A stretch of DNA of 64,000 bases from Hymenobacter edaphi (GCF_003258365.1 NZ_QHKM01000001.1:992001-1056000), one strand, 5' to 3'. Shown: positions 9,175 through 19,312, counted from the first letter of the stretch. The notes: a model not told the origin generated them from the sequence alone. Numbers and translations are program-made.

Positions 9175-9204
9175 CCGCTCCTTACGGAATTCGCATTTTA
9201 ACTC

Positions 9205-10152
9205 ATGGAGAATACTGCCGCTGAACACGTCAAGTGTTTGATTATTGGCTCGGGGCCGGCCGGCTACACGGCCGCCATCTATGCCGCCCGCGCCAACATG
9301 GCGCCCGTCATGTACCAGGGCCTGCAGCCCGGCGGGCAGCTGACCATCACCAACGACGTGGAGAACTTCCCCGGCTACCCCGACGGCATCATGGGTCCGG
9401 AAATGATGGAAGACCTGAAAAAGCAGGCCGCCCGCTTCGGTACCGATATCCGCTACGGCATTGCCACGGCGGTGGACTTCTCGGGCCACCCGCACCGCGT
9501 GACCATCGACGAGAAGCACACGCTGACGGCTGACGCGGTCATTATTGCCACCGGGGCGTCGGCCAAGTGGCTGGGCCTGGAGTCGGAGGCGCGGCTGAAC
9601 GGCTCGGGCGTATCGGCCTGCGCCGTGTGCGACGGGTTCTTCTACCGGGGCAAGGACGTGGCCATCGTGGGCGCCGGCGATACGGCGGCCGAGGAAGCTA
9701 CTTACCTGGCCAACCTGTGCAACAAGGTGTACATGCTGGTGCGGAAAGGGGAGATGCGCGCCTCCAAGATCATGCAGAAGCGCGTGCTCGACAATCCCAA
9801 GATTGAGGTGCTATTCGATTCGGCTACCGACGAAATCCTCGGGGAGCATGCCGTGGAAGCGGTGCGGGTGAAAAACCTGCTGACCCACGAGACGCGCGAA
9901 ATTCCGATTCACGGCTTTTTCGTGGCCATCGGGCACGAGCCGAACTCGGGCATCTTCCGTGAGTATCTGCACCACGACGAGCAGGGCTACCTCAAAACCA
10001 TTCCCGGCACCAGCAAGACCAACGTCGACGGCGTGTTTGCCTGCGGCGACGTGCAGGACTTCGTGTACCGGCAGGCCGTAACGGCCGCCGGCACCGGCTG
10101 CATGGCCGCGCTGGACGCCGAACGGTACCTGGCGGCGCTGGGCGTGCATTAA
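9205..10152 (+). CDS. trxB: Thioredoxin-disulfide reductase
   Basis: 315 aa, normal length. FAD-binding GSGPAG near residue 16, the redox-active CAVC (C139-C142), the NADPH-binding GAGDTA, and C-terminal GVFACGDVQDFVYRQAVTAAGTG. It uses NADPH to reduce thioredoxin in the cytoplasm. Monocistronic, with its own promoter; downstream lies a large inverted repeat. Confidence 0.95.
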   Translation: MENTAAEHVKCLIIGSGPAGYTAAIYAARANMAPVMYQGLQPGGQLTITNDVENFPGYPDGIMGPEMMEDLKKQAARFGTDIRYGIATAVDFSGHPHRVTIDEKHTLTADAVIIATGASAKWLGLESEARLNGSGVSACAVCDGFFYRGKDVAIVGAGDTAAEEATYLANLCNKVYMLVRKGEMRASKIMQKRVLDNPKIEVLFDSATDEILGEHAVEAVRVKNLLTHETREIPIHGFFVAIGHEPNSGIFREYLHHDEQGYLKTIPGTSKTNVDGVFACGDVQDFVYRQAVTAAGTGCMAALDAERYLAALGVH

Positions 10153-10159
10153 GGGTCGT

Positions 10160-10252
10160 AGCGCGAAGCTCTGCTGCGCGATTCGTTGGACCAGGCAACC
10201 GGCGAGTAACGTTCGGGCGTCAGCAACGAAACGCGCAGCAGAGCTTCGCGCT
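10160..10252. repeat. REP-like long inverted repeat
   Basis: A perfect 21-bp arm (10160-10180, starting AGCGCGAAGCTCTGC) recurs inverted at 10232-10252; the match extends inward to about 30 bp with a mismatch (CGATTCGTTG versus CAACGAAACG). The loop is ~33-51 nt. It sits 8 bp after the trxB stop. There is no T-run, so it is more like a mobile palindromic element than a classical terminator. Confidence 0.75.
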
Positions 10253-10349
10253 GCATCTCAGTCCCGGCAGAATACTAAAAATTGGATTTGGCCGTTGCAA
10301 CGGGCCGGCTTGCCTTACGGGCGGGCCGGCCCGTTTTGCCTGGCTTCCG

Positions 10350-10357
10350 TACCTTTG
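10350..10357 (+). promoter_or_regulatory. TACCTTTG, -7-like element for the M23 peptidase gene
   Basis: Lies 23 bp upstream of the GTG at 10380. The nearest TTG is 11 bp upstream, shorter than consensus. Confidence 0.45.
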
Positions 10358-10379
10358 CGGGCTCCCGAGGGCTGCGCCG

Positions 10380-11540
10380 GTGAGCGTGGCCCGCGGGGAC
10401 GTCCACCCAGTCCTATTGCACTTGTCAACCACATTCAAATTCTGGCTGCTCGGTTTGCTGGCTCTACTGCTGAGCTTCGCCCCCGAGGCGGCCCAGGCGC
10501 AACGGCGCCGCACGCCCCGGCCCAAGGCCAAAGCGGGCACTCCCAAGGATTTCTTCAAGATCCGGGCTCCCAAAATCCGCTACGTGCGGCCCGATACGTC
10601 GGTGGTCGTTGAGACGGAAGAGCTGCCCGACGATAACTCGGAAGCCGCCAAATCGGTGTTCAAGCCGGCCAAGCCGCTGAGCATCGTCAGCGAGGATACC
10701 AGCACGCTCAACCTGGGCGAGCAGAGCATCGTGGAAATGTCGGAGGAAGTGCTCATCGACTCGTCCTGGATCAAGGTGGCGGGCTACTACTCCATCTGGG
10801 ACACGCGCTACGTGAACCCCTACCGCCGCGACCCAAGCCGCTACCGCGACACGCTCACCCTGCACCTGACCGACCCCGCCCGGCAGCGCCTGGCCAAGAT
10901 GCCGCTGACCACCACGCCCGTCACCTCGGGCTTCCGCTTCCGCGGCTACCGCTGGCACTACGGCGTGGACCTGGACCTGGAAACCGGCGACTCGGTGAAG
11001 GCCGCTTTCGACGGCGTGGTGCGCGTGGTGAACTGGGACGGCGGCGGCTACGGCAACTACATCGTGGTGCGCCACTACAACGGCCTGGAGACGGTGTACG
11101 GCCACCTGAGCAAGCAGCTGGTGCGCCCCGGCACCTTCGTGAAAGCCGGCGACCTGATCGGCAAGGGCGGCAGCACCGGGCGCAGCACCGGCTCGCACCT
11201 GCACTACGAAGTGCGCTACGAGGGCAACCCCATCAACCCCGAGGAGATTTACAATTTCCCGGAGTATCAACTCAAGAAGGAAAACCTGGCCATTACGGCC
11301 GCCTTGTTCAACTACGCCGGGCAGGCGGCCCGCATGCGCGCCGCCGTGCAGGCCCGCAGCGGCAGCAGCAGCCACCGGCCCACGGCCGCCCGGCGCACCG
11401 TGTCGTACCGCGTCCGCTCGGGCGATACGCTGTCGGAAATTGCCGACAAGCACGGCGTCTCCCAGGCTCAGATTCGCCGTCTGAACGACATCACCGGCAA
11501 AACCACCCTGCGCGTCGGCCGTACGCTGCGGATCAAGTAA
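10380..11540 (+). CDS. Exported M23 (LytM) metallopeptidase with C-terminal LysM domain
   Basis: 386 aa from GTG 10380; there is no ATG, and TTG codons at 10416 or 10422 are possible starts. An N-terminal signal segment is seen (FWLLGLLALLLSFAPEAAQAQ). The M23 domain carries zinc ligands in WHYGVDLDLETGD (around residues 193-197) and GSHLHYEV (around 274-276). A LysM peptidoglycan-binding domain follows at ~340-386 (YRVRSGDTLSEIADKHGVS). The predicted role is cutting or remodelling peptidoglycan cross-links outside the inner membrane. Monocistronic; followed by a short inverted repeat before bshB1. Confidence 0.88.
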   Translation: MSVARGDVHPVLLHLSTTFKFWLLGLLALLLSFAPEAAQAQRRRTPRPKAKAGTPKDFFKIRAPKIRYVRPDTSVVVETEELPDDNSEAAKSVFKPAKPLSIVSEDTSTLNLGEQSIVEMSEEVLIDSSWIKVAGYYSIWDTRYVNPYRRDPSRYRDTLTLHLTDPARQRLAKMPLTTTPVTSGFRFRGYRWHYGVDLDLETGDSVKAAFDGVVRVVNWDGGGYGNYIVVRHYNGLETVYGHLSKQLVRPGTFVKAGDLIGKGGSTGRSTGSHLHYEVRYEGNPINPEEIYNFPEYQLKKENLAITAALFNYAGQAARMRAAVQARSGSSSHRPTAARRTVSYRVRSGDTLSEIADKHGVSQAQIRRLNDITGKTTLRVGRTLRIK

Positions 11541-11542
11541 AG

Positions 11543-11624
11543 AGTTGTCCGTTGTCAGTTGCGCGTTGCCAGTTCGTTCTGCAAGCCTCACGCCCTGACA
11601 ACGGACAACGCGCAACCGACAACT
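11543..11624. repeat. Intergenic word-type inverted repeat (GTTGTC family)
   Basis: Left arm 11543-11572 is built of GTTGTC and GTTGCGC words. Right arm 11595-11624 holds the same words in reverse complement (GACAAC, GCGCAAC), in a shuffled order. It fills the gap between the M23 gene stop and the bshB1 ATG at 11630. Confidence 0.7.
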
Positions 11625-11629
11625 ACTGC

Positions 11630-12349
11630 ATGAAACTCGATATTCTGGTTTTGGCTTCGCACCCCGACGACGCGGAGCTGTGCGCCGGCGGCACCATTGC
11701 CGCGGCCATTGCGCAAGGCAAAAAAGTAGGCGTGGTGGACCTCACGCGCGGGGAGCTGGGCAGCCGTGGCACGCCCGAAACCCGCGCCCGCGAAGCCCAG
11801 GCTGCTTCTGAATTGCTGGGCCTGAGTGCGCGCGAAAACCTGGGCCTGCCCGACGGCTTCTTCCGCAACGACCGGGAGCATCAGCTGCCCATCATCCAGG
11901 CCGTGCGCCGCTACCAGCCCGACATCGTGCTCTGCAACGCCGTCCACGACCGGCACCCCGACCACGGCCGCGGCTCCCAGCTGGCCTCCGAAGCCTGCTT
12001 CCTCTCGGGCCTGAAGATGATTGAGACGCTGGGCGAGGATGGGCAGCCCCAGGCCGCCTGGCGCCCCGGCCGGGTGTATCACTTCATCCAGGACCGCTAC
12101 CTCAAGCCCGACTTCGTGGTGGACATTTCGGCCCACTGGGAAACCAAGCGCGCCGCGGTGGCCGCCTACGGCTCGCAGTTCAACGTAGCCGCCGACGGGC
12201 AGCCGCACACCCACATTTCCTCGCCGGAATTCTGGCACTTCATGGAAGGCCGGGCCCGGGAGTTCGGCCACGCTATCGGGGTGGAGTTCGGGGAAGGCTT
12301 CACCGTGGAGCGCCCGATTGGGGTACGGGATTTAGCGGGGTGGTTTTAG
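11630..12349 (+). CDS. bshB1: Bacillithiol biosynthesis N-acetylglucosaminyl-malate deacetylase BshB1
   Basis: 239 aa, standard length. The LmbE/PIG-L zinc motif ASHPDDAEL is at residues ~9-17, with VHDRHPDHGRGSQLA further on and HFMEGRAREFGHAIG near the C-terminus. It removes the acetyl group from GlcNAc-malate in the second step of bacillithiol synthesis. Start at ATG 11630 (MKLDILVLASHPDD); the frame extends upstream only through repeat DNA. The other bsh genes are not in the window. Confidence 0.92.
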   Translation: MKLDILVLASHPDDAELCAGGTIAAAIAQGKKVGVVDLTRGELGSRGTPETRAREAQAASELLGLSARENLGLPDGFFRNDREHQLPIIQAVRRYQPDIVLCNAVHDRHPDHGRGSQLASEACFLSGLKMIETLGEDGQPQAAWRPGRVYHFIQDRYLKPDFVVDISAHWETKRAAVAAYGSQFNVAADGQPHTHISSPEFWHFMEGRAREFGHAIGVEFGEGFTVERPIGVRDLAGWF

Positions 12350-12406
12350 TATAAATAGGTTAGTTAACTATTTTTTACAGTTAATGGACTTAATTAAGTT
12401 CGGGTT

Positions 12407-12805
12407 ATGAAAACAAAATATTTTCTTTTTTCACTGCTTTTGCTTTCATCTTGTGTTGATCATTTTGAAGAGGCAGAAGTGTACGGTCATTACACCCCAA
12501 AATACATAGGGAATTTTGATACACTTGAATTACGGCCGCAAGGTGTATATCAGCGTAGAGTATATGACTCCAATAAAAAATTATTACTAAAGATGAGAGG
12601 CGAATGGTCTTTTGAAAGTGAAAATAGGATATTGCTGGATAGGTTTTACCTTAATCTGGACGATGATTTAGTGAAGTTTCCGGAACTGGTACAGGATACA
12701 GCAGGGGGAGTGAATACTTATTTTGAAACCCAAAATGAAACTATTAAATTTTGTATTGGGTATGAGTCAGATGAAAATTGCTTTTATAAAGTAGCGCAAA
12801 AGTAA
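12407..12805 (+). CDS. Small lipoprotein of unknown function, AT-rich
   Basis: 132 aa with a lipobox, LLLSSC (Cys16). The mature part has YGHYTPKYIGNFDTLELRPQG and a GEWSFE segment, resembling small lipocalin-like or copper-resistance-like beta-barrel lipoproteins, but I cannot name a family. The DNA is much more AT-rich than its flanks, which suggests transfer. It stands alone between bshB1 and a terminator. Confidence 0.65.
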   Translation: MKTKYFLFSLLLLSSCVDHFEEAEVYGHYTPKYIGNFDTLELRPQGVYQRRVYDSNKKLLLKMRGEWSFESENRILLDRFYLNLDDDLVKFPELVQDTAGGVNTYFETQNETIKFCIGYESDENCFYKVAQK

Positions 12806-12829
12806 GTTACTTTGTAAGTAAGCATAATT

Positions 12830-12871
12830 AAGCAGAACCGCCCGGCTGATTCCAGCCGGGCGGTTCTGCTT
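12830..12871 (+). terminator. Terminator-like 19-bp perfect hairpin
   Basis: Arms 12830-12848 (AAGCAGAACCGCCCGGCTG) and 12853-12871 are fully complementary with a 4-nt loop. No T-run follows. It lies between the lipoprotein gene and the accC fragment. Confidence 0.7.
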
Positions 12872-12891
12872 GCAGCCTATCAGTGGAAACT

Positions 12892-13097
12892 TTACCGCGC
12901 CAACCGATTCTTCTTCCAGTTCGACACCGGCACGGCCGCGCCGCCCGCCGTTGCGCCGTTCGAGGCCGTAGCGGCACTGGCGCCTTTTTGCTCGGTGAGT
13001 AGCTTGGCGGCGAGCTGGGCTAGGCGTTTGTTGCAACACGCGGAGCTGAAAATGGACGCGCACGGAATTCGTATCGAAGTCGCCGGAGGTGAAGGCA
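12892..13097 (-). pseudogene. Duplicated 3' fragment of accC
   Basis: Read on the minus strand, one frame gives AFTSGDFDTNSVRVHF and another gives LAQLAAKLLTEQKGA ... SNWKKNRLAR, ending at a TAA. These match the C-terminus of the intact AccC encoded at 15543 (AFTSGDFDTNFVRDHF ... LAAKLLTEQKGA ... SNWKKNRLAGR). The fragment is frameshifted and has no N-terminal part. It is a decayed partial copy of roughly the last 75 codons, ~2.5 kb from the functional gene and on the same strand. Confidence 0.85.
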
Positions 13098-13191
13098 AAA
13101 TACAAAGCGGTGGTAGGAAGCCAGCTGCATGTGTACACCCACGAAGCCTTGACTCAGTCTGCTGTTCAGTGGGTGGCGCTACCTTGGCCCC

Positions 13192-14253
13192 ATGATTGAC
13201 CTGCGCTACAACTACCCGGTGCTGCCGGCCCACCATGAGCTGTTTCGCCAAGCCCTGGCGACGCTGCCATCCGACGAGGCCTACCTGCTGATGGAGCCGC
13301 CCGGCCACTACGCCGCCGACCGGGCCGTAGCCGCCGCCTGGCTCACGCGCCCCGGCTACCCCATCGACCCCGAAACGGTGCACCTGGGCTGCGGCGGGCA
13401 CCACGCGCTGGTGGCCATTTTGCTGGCCGCGCAGCTGGCCGGCCGCACCGTGGTGGTGGATGCTGTGGCCTACAACGGCTTTCTGCTGCTGGCCCGGCGC
13501 TTCGGGGTGCAGCTGGTGGCATGTCCGCTGGATGCCGACGGGATGGAGCCGGCGGCGCTGGAGCACCTGTGCCGGCAGCACCGCGCCGCGGCCGTGTACC
13601 TGACGCCCACCGTGCACAACCCGCTGGGCCTGGTGATGCCCCTGGCGCGGCGCCGGGAGTTGGTAGAAGTGGCCCGCCGCGCCGACGTGCTGCTCATCGA
13701 CGACGACGCCTACGGCTTTCTGCAGCCCGGGGCGCCGCCGAGCTTTGCCCACCTGGCGCCCGAGCGCAGCTTCTACATCTTCAGCCTGGCCAAGGCCGTG
13801 GCCCCGGGCGCCAAGCTGTCCTACATCGTCGCGCCGCCGCCGTGGCGGGAGGAGCTGATCAACGCCATCCGCACGCTCACCGGCGGTTCGGTGATGCTGC
13901 TCACGCGCCTGCTGGGCGCCTGGGCGCAAAACGGGCTGCTCGCCCAGCTTATTGCCGAAAAGCAGCAGGAAGCCCGCCGCCGCCAGGCCCTGGCCGCCGC
14001 CGCGCTTCGGGGGCTGCCCTACCAGGCCCAGCCCACCAGCTTCCACCTCTGGCTCCCCCTGCCCGCCACCGCCGACGTGCCCACCCTGGAGCGGCAGCTG
14101 CTGGCCCGCGGCGTGGAAGTGGTAACCAGCGCCGCCTACCAGCTCCGGCCCGACCCGGCGCACAACGGCCTGCGCCTGGCCCTGGGCAACCTCGCCGACG
14201 ACGCGCTCCTGACCCGGGGGCTGGCCCTCGTGGCCGATACGGTAGGTGGGTGA
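13192..14253 (+). CDS. PLP-dependent class I/II aminotransferase, MocR-type core without HTH
   Basis: 353 aa. DDDAYGFLQPGAPP and FSLAKAVAPGAKLSYIVAPP (Schiff-base lysine in SLAKA) define a fold-type I aminotransferase closest to the enzyme half of MocR/PdxR regulators or 2-aminoadipate transaminase-like proteins. The DNA-binding winged helix of MocR is absent. The substrate is unknown. The start ATG is only 5 bp after a TACCTTGG element, so the message may have almost no leader. No metabolic neighbours give a clue. Confidence 0.8.
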   Translation: MIDLRYNYPVLPAHHELFRQALATLPSDEAYLLMEPPGHYAADRAVAAAWLTRPGYPIDPETVHLGCGGHHALVAILLAAQLAGRTVVVDAVAYNGFLLLARRFGVQLVACPLDADGMEPAALEHLCRQHRAAAVYLTPTVHNPLGLVMPLARRRELVEVARRADVLLIDDDAYGFLQPGAPPSFAHLAPERSFYIFSLAKAVAPGAKLSYIVAPPPWREELINAIRTLTGGSVMLLTRLLGAWAQNGLLAQLIAEKQQEARRRQALAAAALRGLPYQAQPTSFHLWLPLPATADVPTLERQLLARGVEVVTSAAYQLRPDPAHNGLRLALGNLADDALLTRGLALVADTVGG

Positions 14254-14336
14254 GCCGTTGGGTGCGGGGCGACCAGCGCGGCGGCTTTGCCGGTGCGGGG
14301 GCGGGCAGTACCTTCGGGCAATTTCCCCTTCTTTTT

Positions 14337-15407
14337 ATGACTAACTCTTTCCCGTCGTGGTCGACGGTTCGGCTGGGCGCCCTGCTGTTGGGAGTTGCCG
14401 CCTGTGGTAAAAAGGAATCGGACCCGCAGAAGCCGCGGGTGTATACCACGGTCAGCACCCTGGCCGGGAGCGGGGTCGAGGGTTTTGCCGACGGCGCGGG
14501 CAGCGCGGCCCGGTTTGCGGCGCCCGAAGGCGCCGCCGTGGACGGGCAGGGCAACGTGTACGTGGCCGACCCCGGCAACGCCCGCATCCGCAAGATTACG
14601 CCGGCCGGCATGGTGTCGACGCTGGCCGGTACGGGCACCGCCGGGACGCTCAACGGGGCGCTGACGACGGCCCGGTTTGTGGGCCCGGTGGACGTGGCCA
14701 TCGACAGCCAGAACAACCTGTACGTGGCCGATGGCAACTGCATCCGCCGCATTGCCGGCAATACCGTCAGCACCTACGCCGGCGCCGAAGCCAGCGGCTA
14801 CGCCGAAGGCAGTGCCACGGCCGCCCGGTTCAGCAGCGTCAACGGCGTGACGGTGGATGCCCGGGGCGTGCTCTACGTGTCGGATTACTCCAATTACCGC
14901 ATCCGCAAGATCATGCCCGATGGCACCGTGAGCACCCTGGCCGGCACCGGCCAGCGCGGCTACGCCGACGGCGCCGGCAGCACAGCCCAGTTTGCCGGGC
15001 CCGAAGGACTGGCCGTCGATGCGCAGGGCACCGTGTACGTGGCGGATTTTGCCGGCTACCGCATCCGCAAGATTACCCCCGAGGGCACCGTGAGTACGTT
15101 GGCCGGCACGGGCCAGCGCGGCAGCAACGACGGCGCCGGCAGCACGGCCCAGTTTGCCGGGCCCACCGGCATCACCCTCGACGCGCAGGGCAACCTGTAC
15201 GTGGCCGATATCGGCAACCACTGCATCCGCAAGGTGACGCCCGCCGGCGACGTGAGCACCCTGGCCGGCACGCGGGTGAGCGGCGCCACCGACGGGCCGG
15301 TGGGCACCGCGCAGTTCGACCTGCCGGCCGGCATGACCAGCGCCGGCGACGGCACGCTCTACGTGACGGAGTTCGGGCAGCGCATTCGCGCCATCAAGGC
15401 GGAGTAA
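14337..15407 (+). CDS. NHL-repeat lipoprotein
   Basis: 356 aa from ATG 14337; the frame stays open far upstream but that part overlaps the aminotransferase gene. Signal with lipobox VAAC (Cys23). About six NHL-type repeats follow, each with A-V-D-x-x-G-x-x-Y-V-A-D, I-R-K-I-T-P-x-G and V-S-T-L-A-G-T-G elements, which should form a beta-propeller on the cell surface or in the periplasm. No enzyme motif was seen. A TACCTTCG element lies ~25 bp upstream. It ends at a shared convergent terminator. Confidence 0.85.
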   Translation: MTNSFPSWSTVRLGALLLGVAACGKKESDPQKPRVYTTVSTLAGSGVEGFADGAGSAARFAAPEGAAVDGQGNVYVADPGNARIRKITPAGMVSTLAGTGTAGTLNGALTTARFVGPVDVAIDSQNNLYVADGNCIRRIAGNTVSTYAGAEASGYAEGSATAARFSSVNGVTVDARGVLYVSDYSNYRIRKIMPDGTVSTLAGTGQRGYADGAGSTAQFAGPEGLAVDAQGTVYVADFAGYRIRKITPEGTVSTLAGTGQRGSNDGAGSTAQFAGPTGITLDAQGNLYVADIGNHCIRKVTPAGDVSTLAGTRVSGATDGPVGTAQFDLPAGMTSAGDGTLYVTEFGQRIRAIKAE

Positions 15408-15472
15408 GGGCCGAGGCGCCCCGCCCTCAGCCGTGAACAACGGGGCTGGCGGCCCGAGTGCTACGAGGACGC

Positions 15473-15532
15473 AGCCCCCTAAAACAGCGCTGCCCGACCG
15501 GGACCGGTCGGGCAGCGCTGTTTTAGGGGGCT
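15473..15532. terminator. Perfect 28-bp bidirectional terminator hairpin
   Basis: Arms 15473-15500 and 15505-15532 are perfectly complementary with a GGAC loop. It lies between the convergent NHL and accC genes; AAAAC/GTTTT blocks lie inside the stem. Confidence 0.85.
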
Positions 15533-15542
15533 GGCGGACGGA

Positions 15543-17057
<1,515 letters not shown>

Positions 17058-17087
17058 GCCGGAGAGGGGCAGGGGGAGGGAAGGGAG

Positions 17088-17313
17088 TGGCGAAAGTAAT
17101 AGGGTGACACGTAACACGTGACAGGTAACAGGGCTAAATTCGGTAACAAGCAACCGGTGACAGGTAATGTGTCGAGACCAAATAGTAGCAATAGGGCTGG
17201 GCGTTGAGGAAGATATAGACACTTGGCAGGACTTAGCAAAATGGCCGGGCTGTTCATTGGGCGCTCCATTTATTTAACCTGTCACGTGGCACCTGTTACC
17301 TGTCACTCTATTC
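17088..17313. repeat. Intergenic word-type inverted repeat (GTGACAGGTAACA family)
   Basis: Left arm from 17088 (GGCGAA, then GTGACACGTAACACGTGACA) with a partial extra copy at ~17156 (GGTGACAGGTAAT). Right arm 17275-17313 holds CCTGTCACGTG, CACCTGTTACCTGTCAC and TTCGCC in reverse complement. CACGTG occurs in both arms. It fills the divergent accC/spt gap; the remaining ~135 bp between arms and on to 17448 hold no gene. A TAACTTGC element near 17367 could be the spt promoter. Confidence 0.7.
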
Positions 17314-17448
17314 GCCATGCCGAATATCGCGGCGCCTAACGCTCGTTGCCTGAGCGCGGTTTCGTAACTTGCGCCACATTTGGCCTGCGCCCTGAATGGC
17401 GTGGGCCAAACGGTTTTTCCCGCTTACTCACCCAAAAAGCATCCCCGC

Positions 17449-18687
17449 GTGGACATTTTTGAGAGAATTGCCGCCAACCGCGGCCCGCTCGGCAGCCACT
17501 CGCACTACGCCCACGGCTACTTCACCTTTCCCAAGCTTGAAGGCGAAATCAAGCCGCGCATGATTTTCCGGGGCAAGGAAGTGCTGACCTGGAGCCTGAA
17601 CAACTACCTGGGCCTCGCGAACCACCCCGAAGTACGCAAGGCCGACGCCGATGCCGCCGCCGAGTTCGGCATGGCCCTGCCGATGGGCGCCCGCATCATG
17701 AGCGGCAACTCCAACTACCACGAGCAGCTGGAAAAGGAGCTGGCCGAGTTCATTCAGAAGGACGACGTGCTGCTGCTCAACTTCGGTTACCAGGGCGTGG
17801 TGAGCATCATCGACTCGCTCGTCTCGCGCCACGACGTGATTGTGTACGACGCCGAGTCGCACGCCTGCATCATCGACGGGGTGCGCCTGCACCAGGGCAA
17901 GCGCTTCGTGTTTCCGCACAACGACATGGCCGGGCTGGAAAAGCAGCTGGAGCGCGCCAAGCGCATCGTCGACGAGACGGGCGGCGGCATCCTGGTCATT
18001 ACCGAGGGCGCCTTCGGCATGTCGGGCAACCAGGGCGACCTGAAGTCCATCGTGGCCCTGAAGCAGAAGTGGAACTTCCGCCTGTTCGTCGACGACGCCC
18101 ACGGCTTCGGCACGATGGGCGCTACCGGCGCCGGGACGGGCGAAGAACAGGGCGTGCAGGACGGCATCGACCTTTATTTTTCGACGTTTGCCAAGTCCAT
18201 GGCCAGCATCGGCGCCTTCGTCGGCGGACCCGAGCCGGTAATTGAATATTTGCGCTACAACATGCGTAGCCAGATCTTCGCCAAATCGTTGCCCATGCCC
18301 CTTGTAGTGGGTGCTTTGAAGCGTTTGGAGCTGCTGCGCAGCCAGCCGGAATTGAAAGAAAACCTGTGGACCATCGTGCGCGCCCTGCAAGCCGGCCTGC
18401 GCGAAAAGGGCTTCAACATTGGCACCACCAGCACCCCGGTGACGCCGGTGCTTCTAAACGGGGAAATTCCCGATGCCACGGCCCTAACCTTCGATCTGCG
18501 TGAGAATTACGGCATTTTCTGCTCCATCGTGGTGTACCCGGTGGTGCCCAAAGGCGTGATTATGCTGCGCCTCATCCCGACGGCGGTGCACACGCTGGCC
18601 GACGTGGACCAGACCATTGCCGCCTTCGAAGCCATTGCCGCCAAGCTCGATAAGGGCCTGTACTCAAAACAGCCCGCAACGGCCTAA
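17449..18687 (+). CDS. spt: Serine palmitoyltransferase-type alpha-oxoamine synthase
   Basis: 412 aa from GTG 17449 (VDIFERIAANRGPLG), where Bacteroidota homologues begin. AHGYFTFPKLEG, LTWSLNNYLGLANHPEV and the PLP-lysine motif STFAKSMASIGAFVGG (K249) are diagnostic of this family. It condenses serine with an acyl-CoA to start sphingolipid synthesis at the inner membrane. A glycine C-acetyltransferase-like role cannot be excluded, but the N-terminal FTFPKLEG region favours the SPT of Bacteroidota. A strong terminator follows. Confidence 0.8.
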   Translation: MDIFERIAANRGPLGSHSHYAHGYFTFPKLEGEIKPRMIFRGKEVLTWSLNNYLGLANHPEVRKADADAAAEFGMALPMGARIMSGNSNYHEQLEKELAEFIQKDDVLLLNFGYQGVVSIIDSLVSRHDVIVYDAESHACIIDGVRLHQGKRFVFPHNDMAGLEKQLERAKRIVDETGGGILVITEGAFGMSGNQGDLKSIVALKQKWNFRLFVDDAHGFGTMGATGAGTGEEQGVQDGIDLYFSTFAKSMASIGAFVGGPEPVIEYLRYNMRSQIFAKSLPMPLVVGALKRLELLRSQPELKENLWTIVRALQAGLREKGFNIGTTSTPVTPVLLNGEIPDATALTFDLRENYGIFCSIVVYPVVPKGVIMLRLIPTAVHTLADVDQTIAAFEAIAAKLDKGLYSKQPATA

Positions 18688-18704
18688 AACGCACTTTTGG
18701 CCCG

Positions 18705-18750
18705 AATAACAAAGCCGCCCGTTGCTAATGCAGCGGGCGGCTTTGTTATT
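18705..18750 (+). terminator. Intrinsic terminator after spt
   Basis: 17-bp perfect arms (AATAACAAAGCCGCCCG, 18705-18721; complement 18734-18750) ending in TTTGTTATT. Confidence 0.9.
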
Positions 18751-18937
18751 GTACTTATTCAAGAGAATCGAGGGAGGGGCAAAAATCTAAAATGGGGATT
18801 TTGGGTGGCGAAATTGCCCCGTACGGGCTGCAATCGGCCTTGAAAAATTTTTTCGAAAATTAGCTTTGATTTGAAATGCCCGTATATTAGCCACGGTCAA
18901 ACCCTTGTTTCACACCACTAACCCCCCTCTCTTTCTC

Positions 18938-19210
18938 ATGGCTAACAATTTTGGCAAACTCCGGGACCTCGTTCACTCGCTGGAAGCTGACTTCGAGAAG
19001 TTCTACGACAAGAGCAATTCGGCGGCCGGCACCCGCGTGCGCAAAGGCATGCAGGAGCTGAAGAACATGGCTCAGGAAATCCGCGCTGAGGTGCAGAACA
19101 CCAAGAACAGCGCCACCGACAAGGCCGCCGCTCCGGCTGCCAAAGCCGCTCCGGCTAAGAAAGCTGCCGCTCCGGCCGCTAAAAAAGCTGCTCCGGCCAA
19201 GAAGAAGTAA
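18938..19210 (+). CDS. Histone H1-like DNA-binding protein
   Basis: 90 aa from ATG 18938 (MANNFGKLRDLVHSLEADFEKFYDKSN). The N-terminal ~60 residues look helical (RKGMQELKNMAQEIRAEVQ). The C-terminal ~30 residues are a Lys/Ala/Pro tail of AAPAKKA-type repeats, as in chlamydial Hc1-like and Bacteroidota histone-H1 proteins. The predicted role is nucleoid compaction through the basic tail. The upstream 190-bp region is AT-rich and contains TATATTAG at 18883, a weak -7 match. A strong hairpin follows. Confidence 0.85.
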   Translation: MANNFGKLRDLVHSLEADFEKFYDKSNSAAGTRVRKGMQELKNMAQEIRAEVQNTKNSATDKAAAPAAKAAPAKKAAAPAAKKAAPAKKK

Positions 19211-19252
19211 TGCCTCGGGGCGGCCCGGTCACGCCGCTCCACGCTACTGCTC

Positions 19253-19299
19253 AAACGCAAACGGGCGCCTGGTGCAAACCAGGCGCCCGTTTCGCGTTT
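19253..19299. terminator. Convergent terminator hairpin
   Basis: A 14-bp perfect core stem (AACGGGCGCCTGGT, 19260-19273, with 19278-19291), extended by AAACGC and GCGTTT. It lies between the histone-like gene (+) and tyrS (-). Confidence 0.85.
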
Positions 19300-19312
19300 C
19301 CCGCGGAGCCGA

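Noticed and set aside
13521-14336. Upstream extension of the NHL gene frame
   Set aside because: Overlaps the aminotransferase in another frame and is Arg/Ala/Pro-rich nonsense; a lipoprotein signal begins at 14337.
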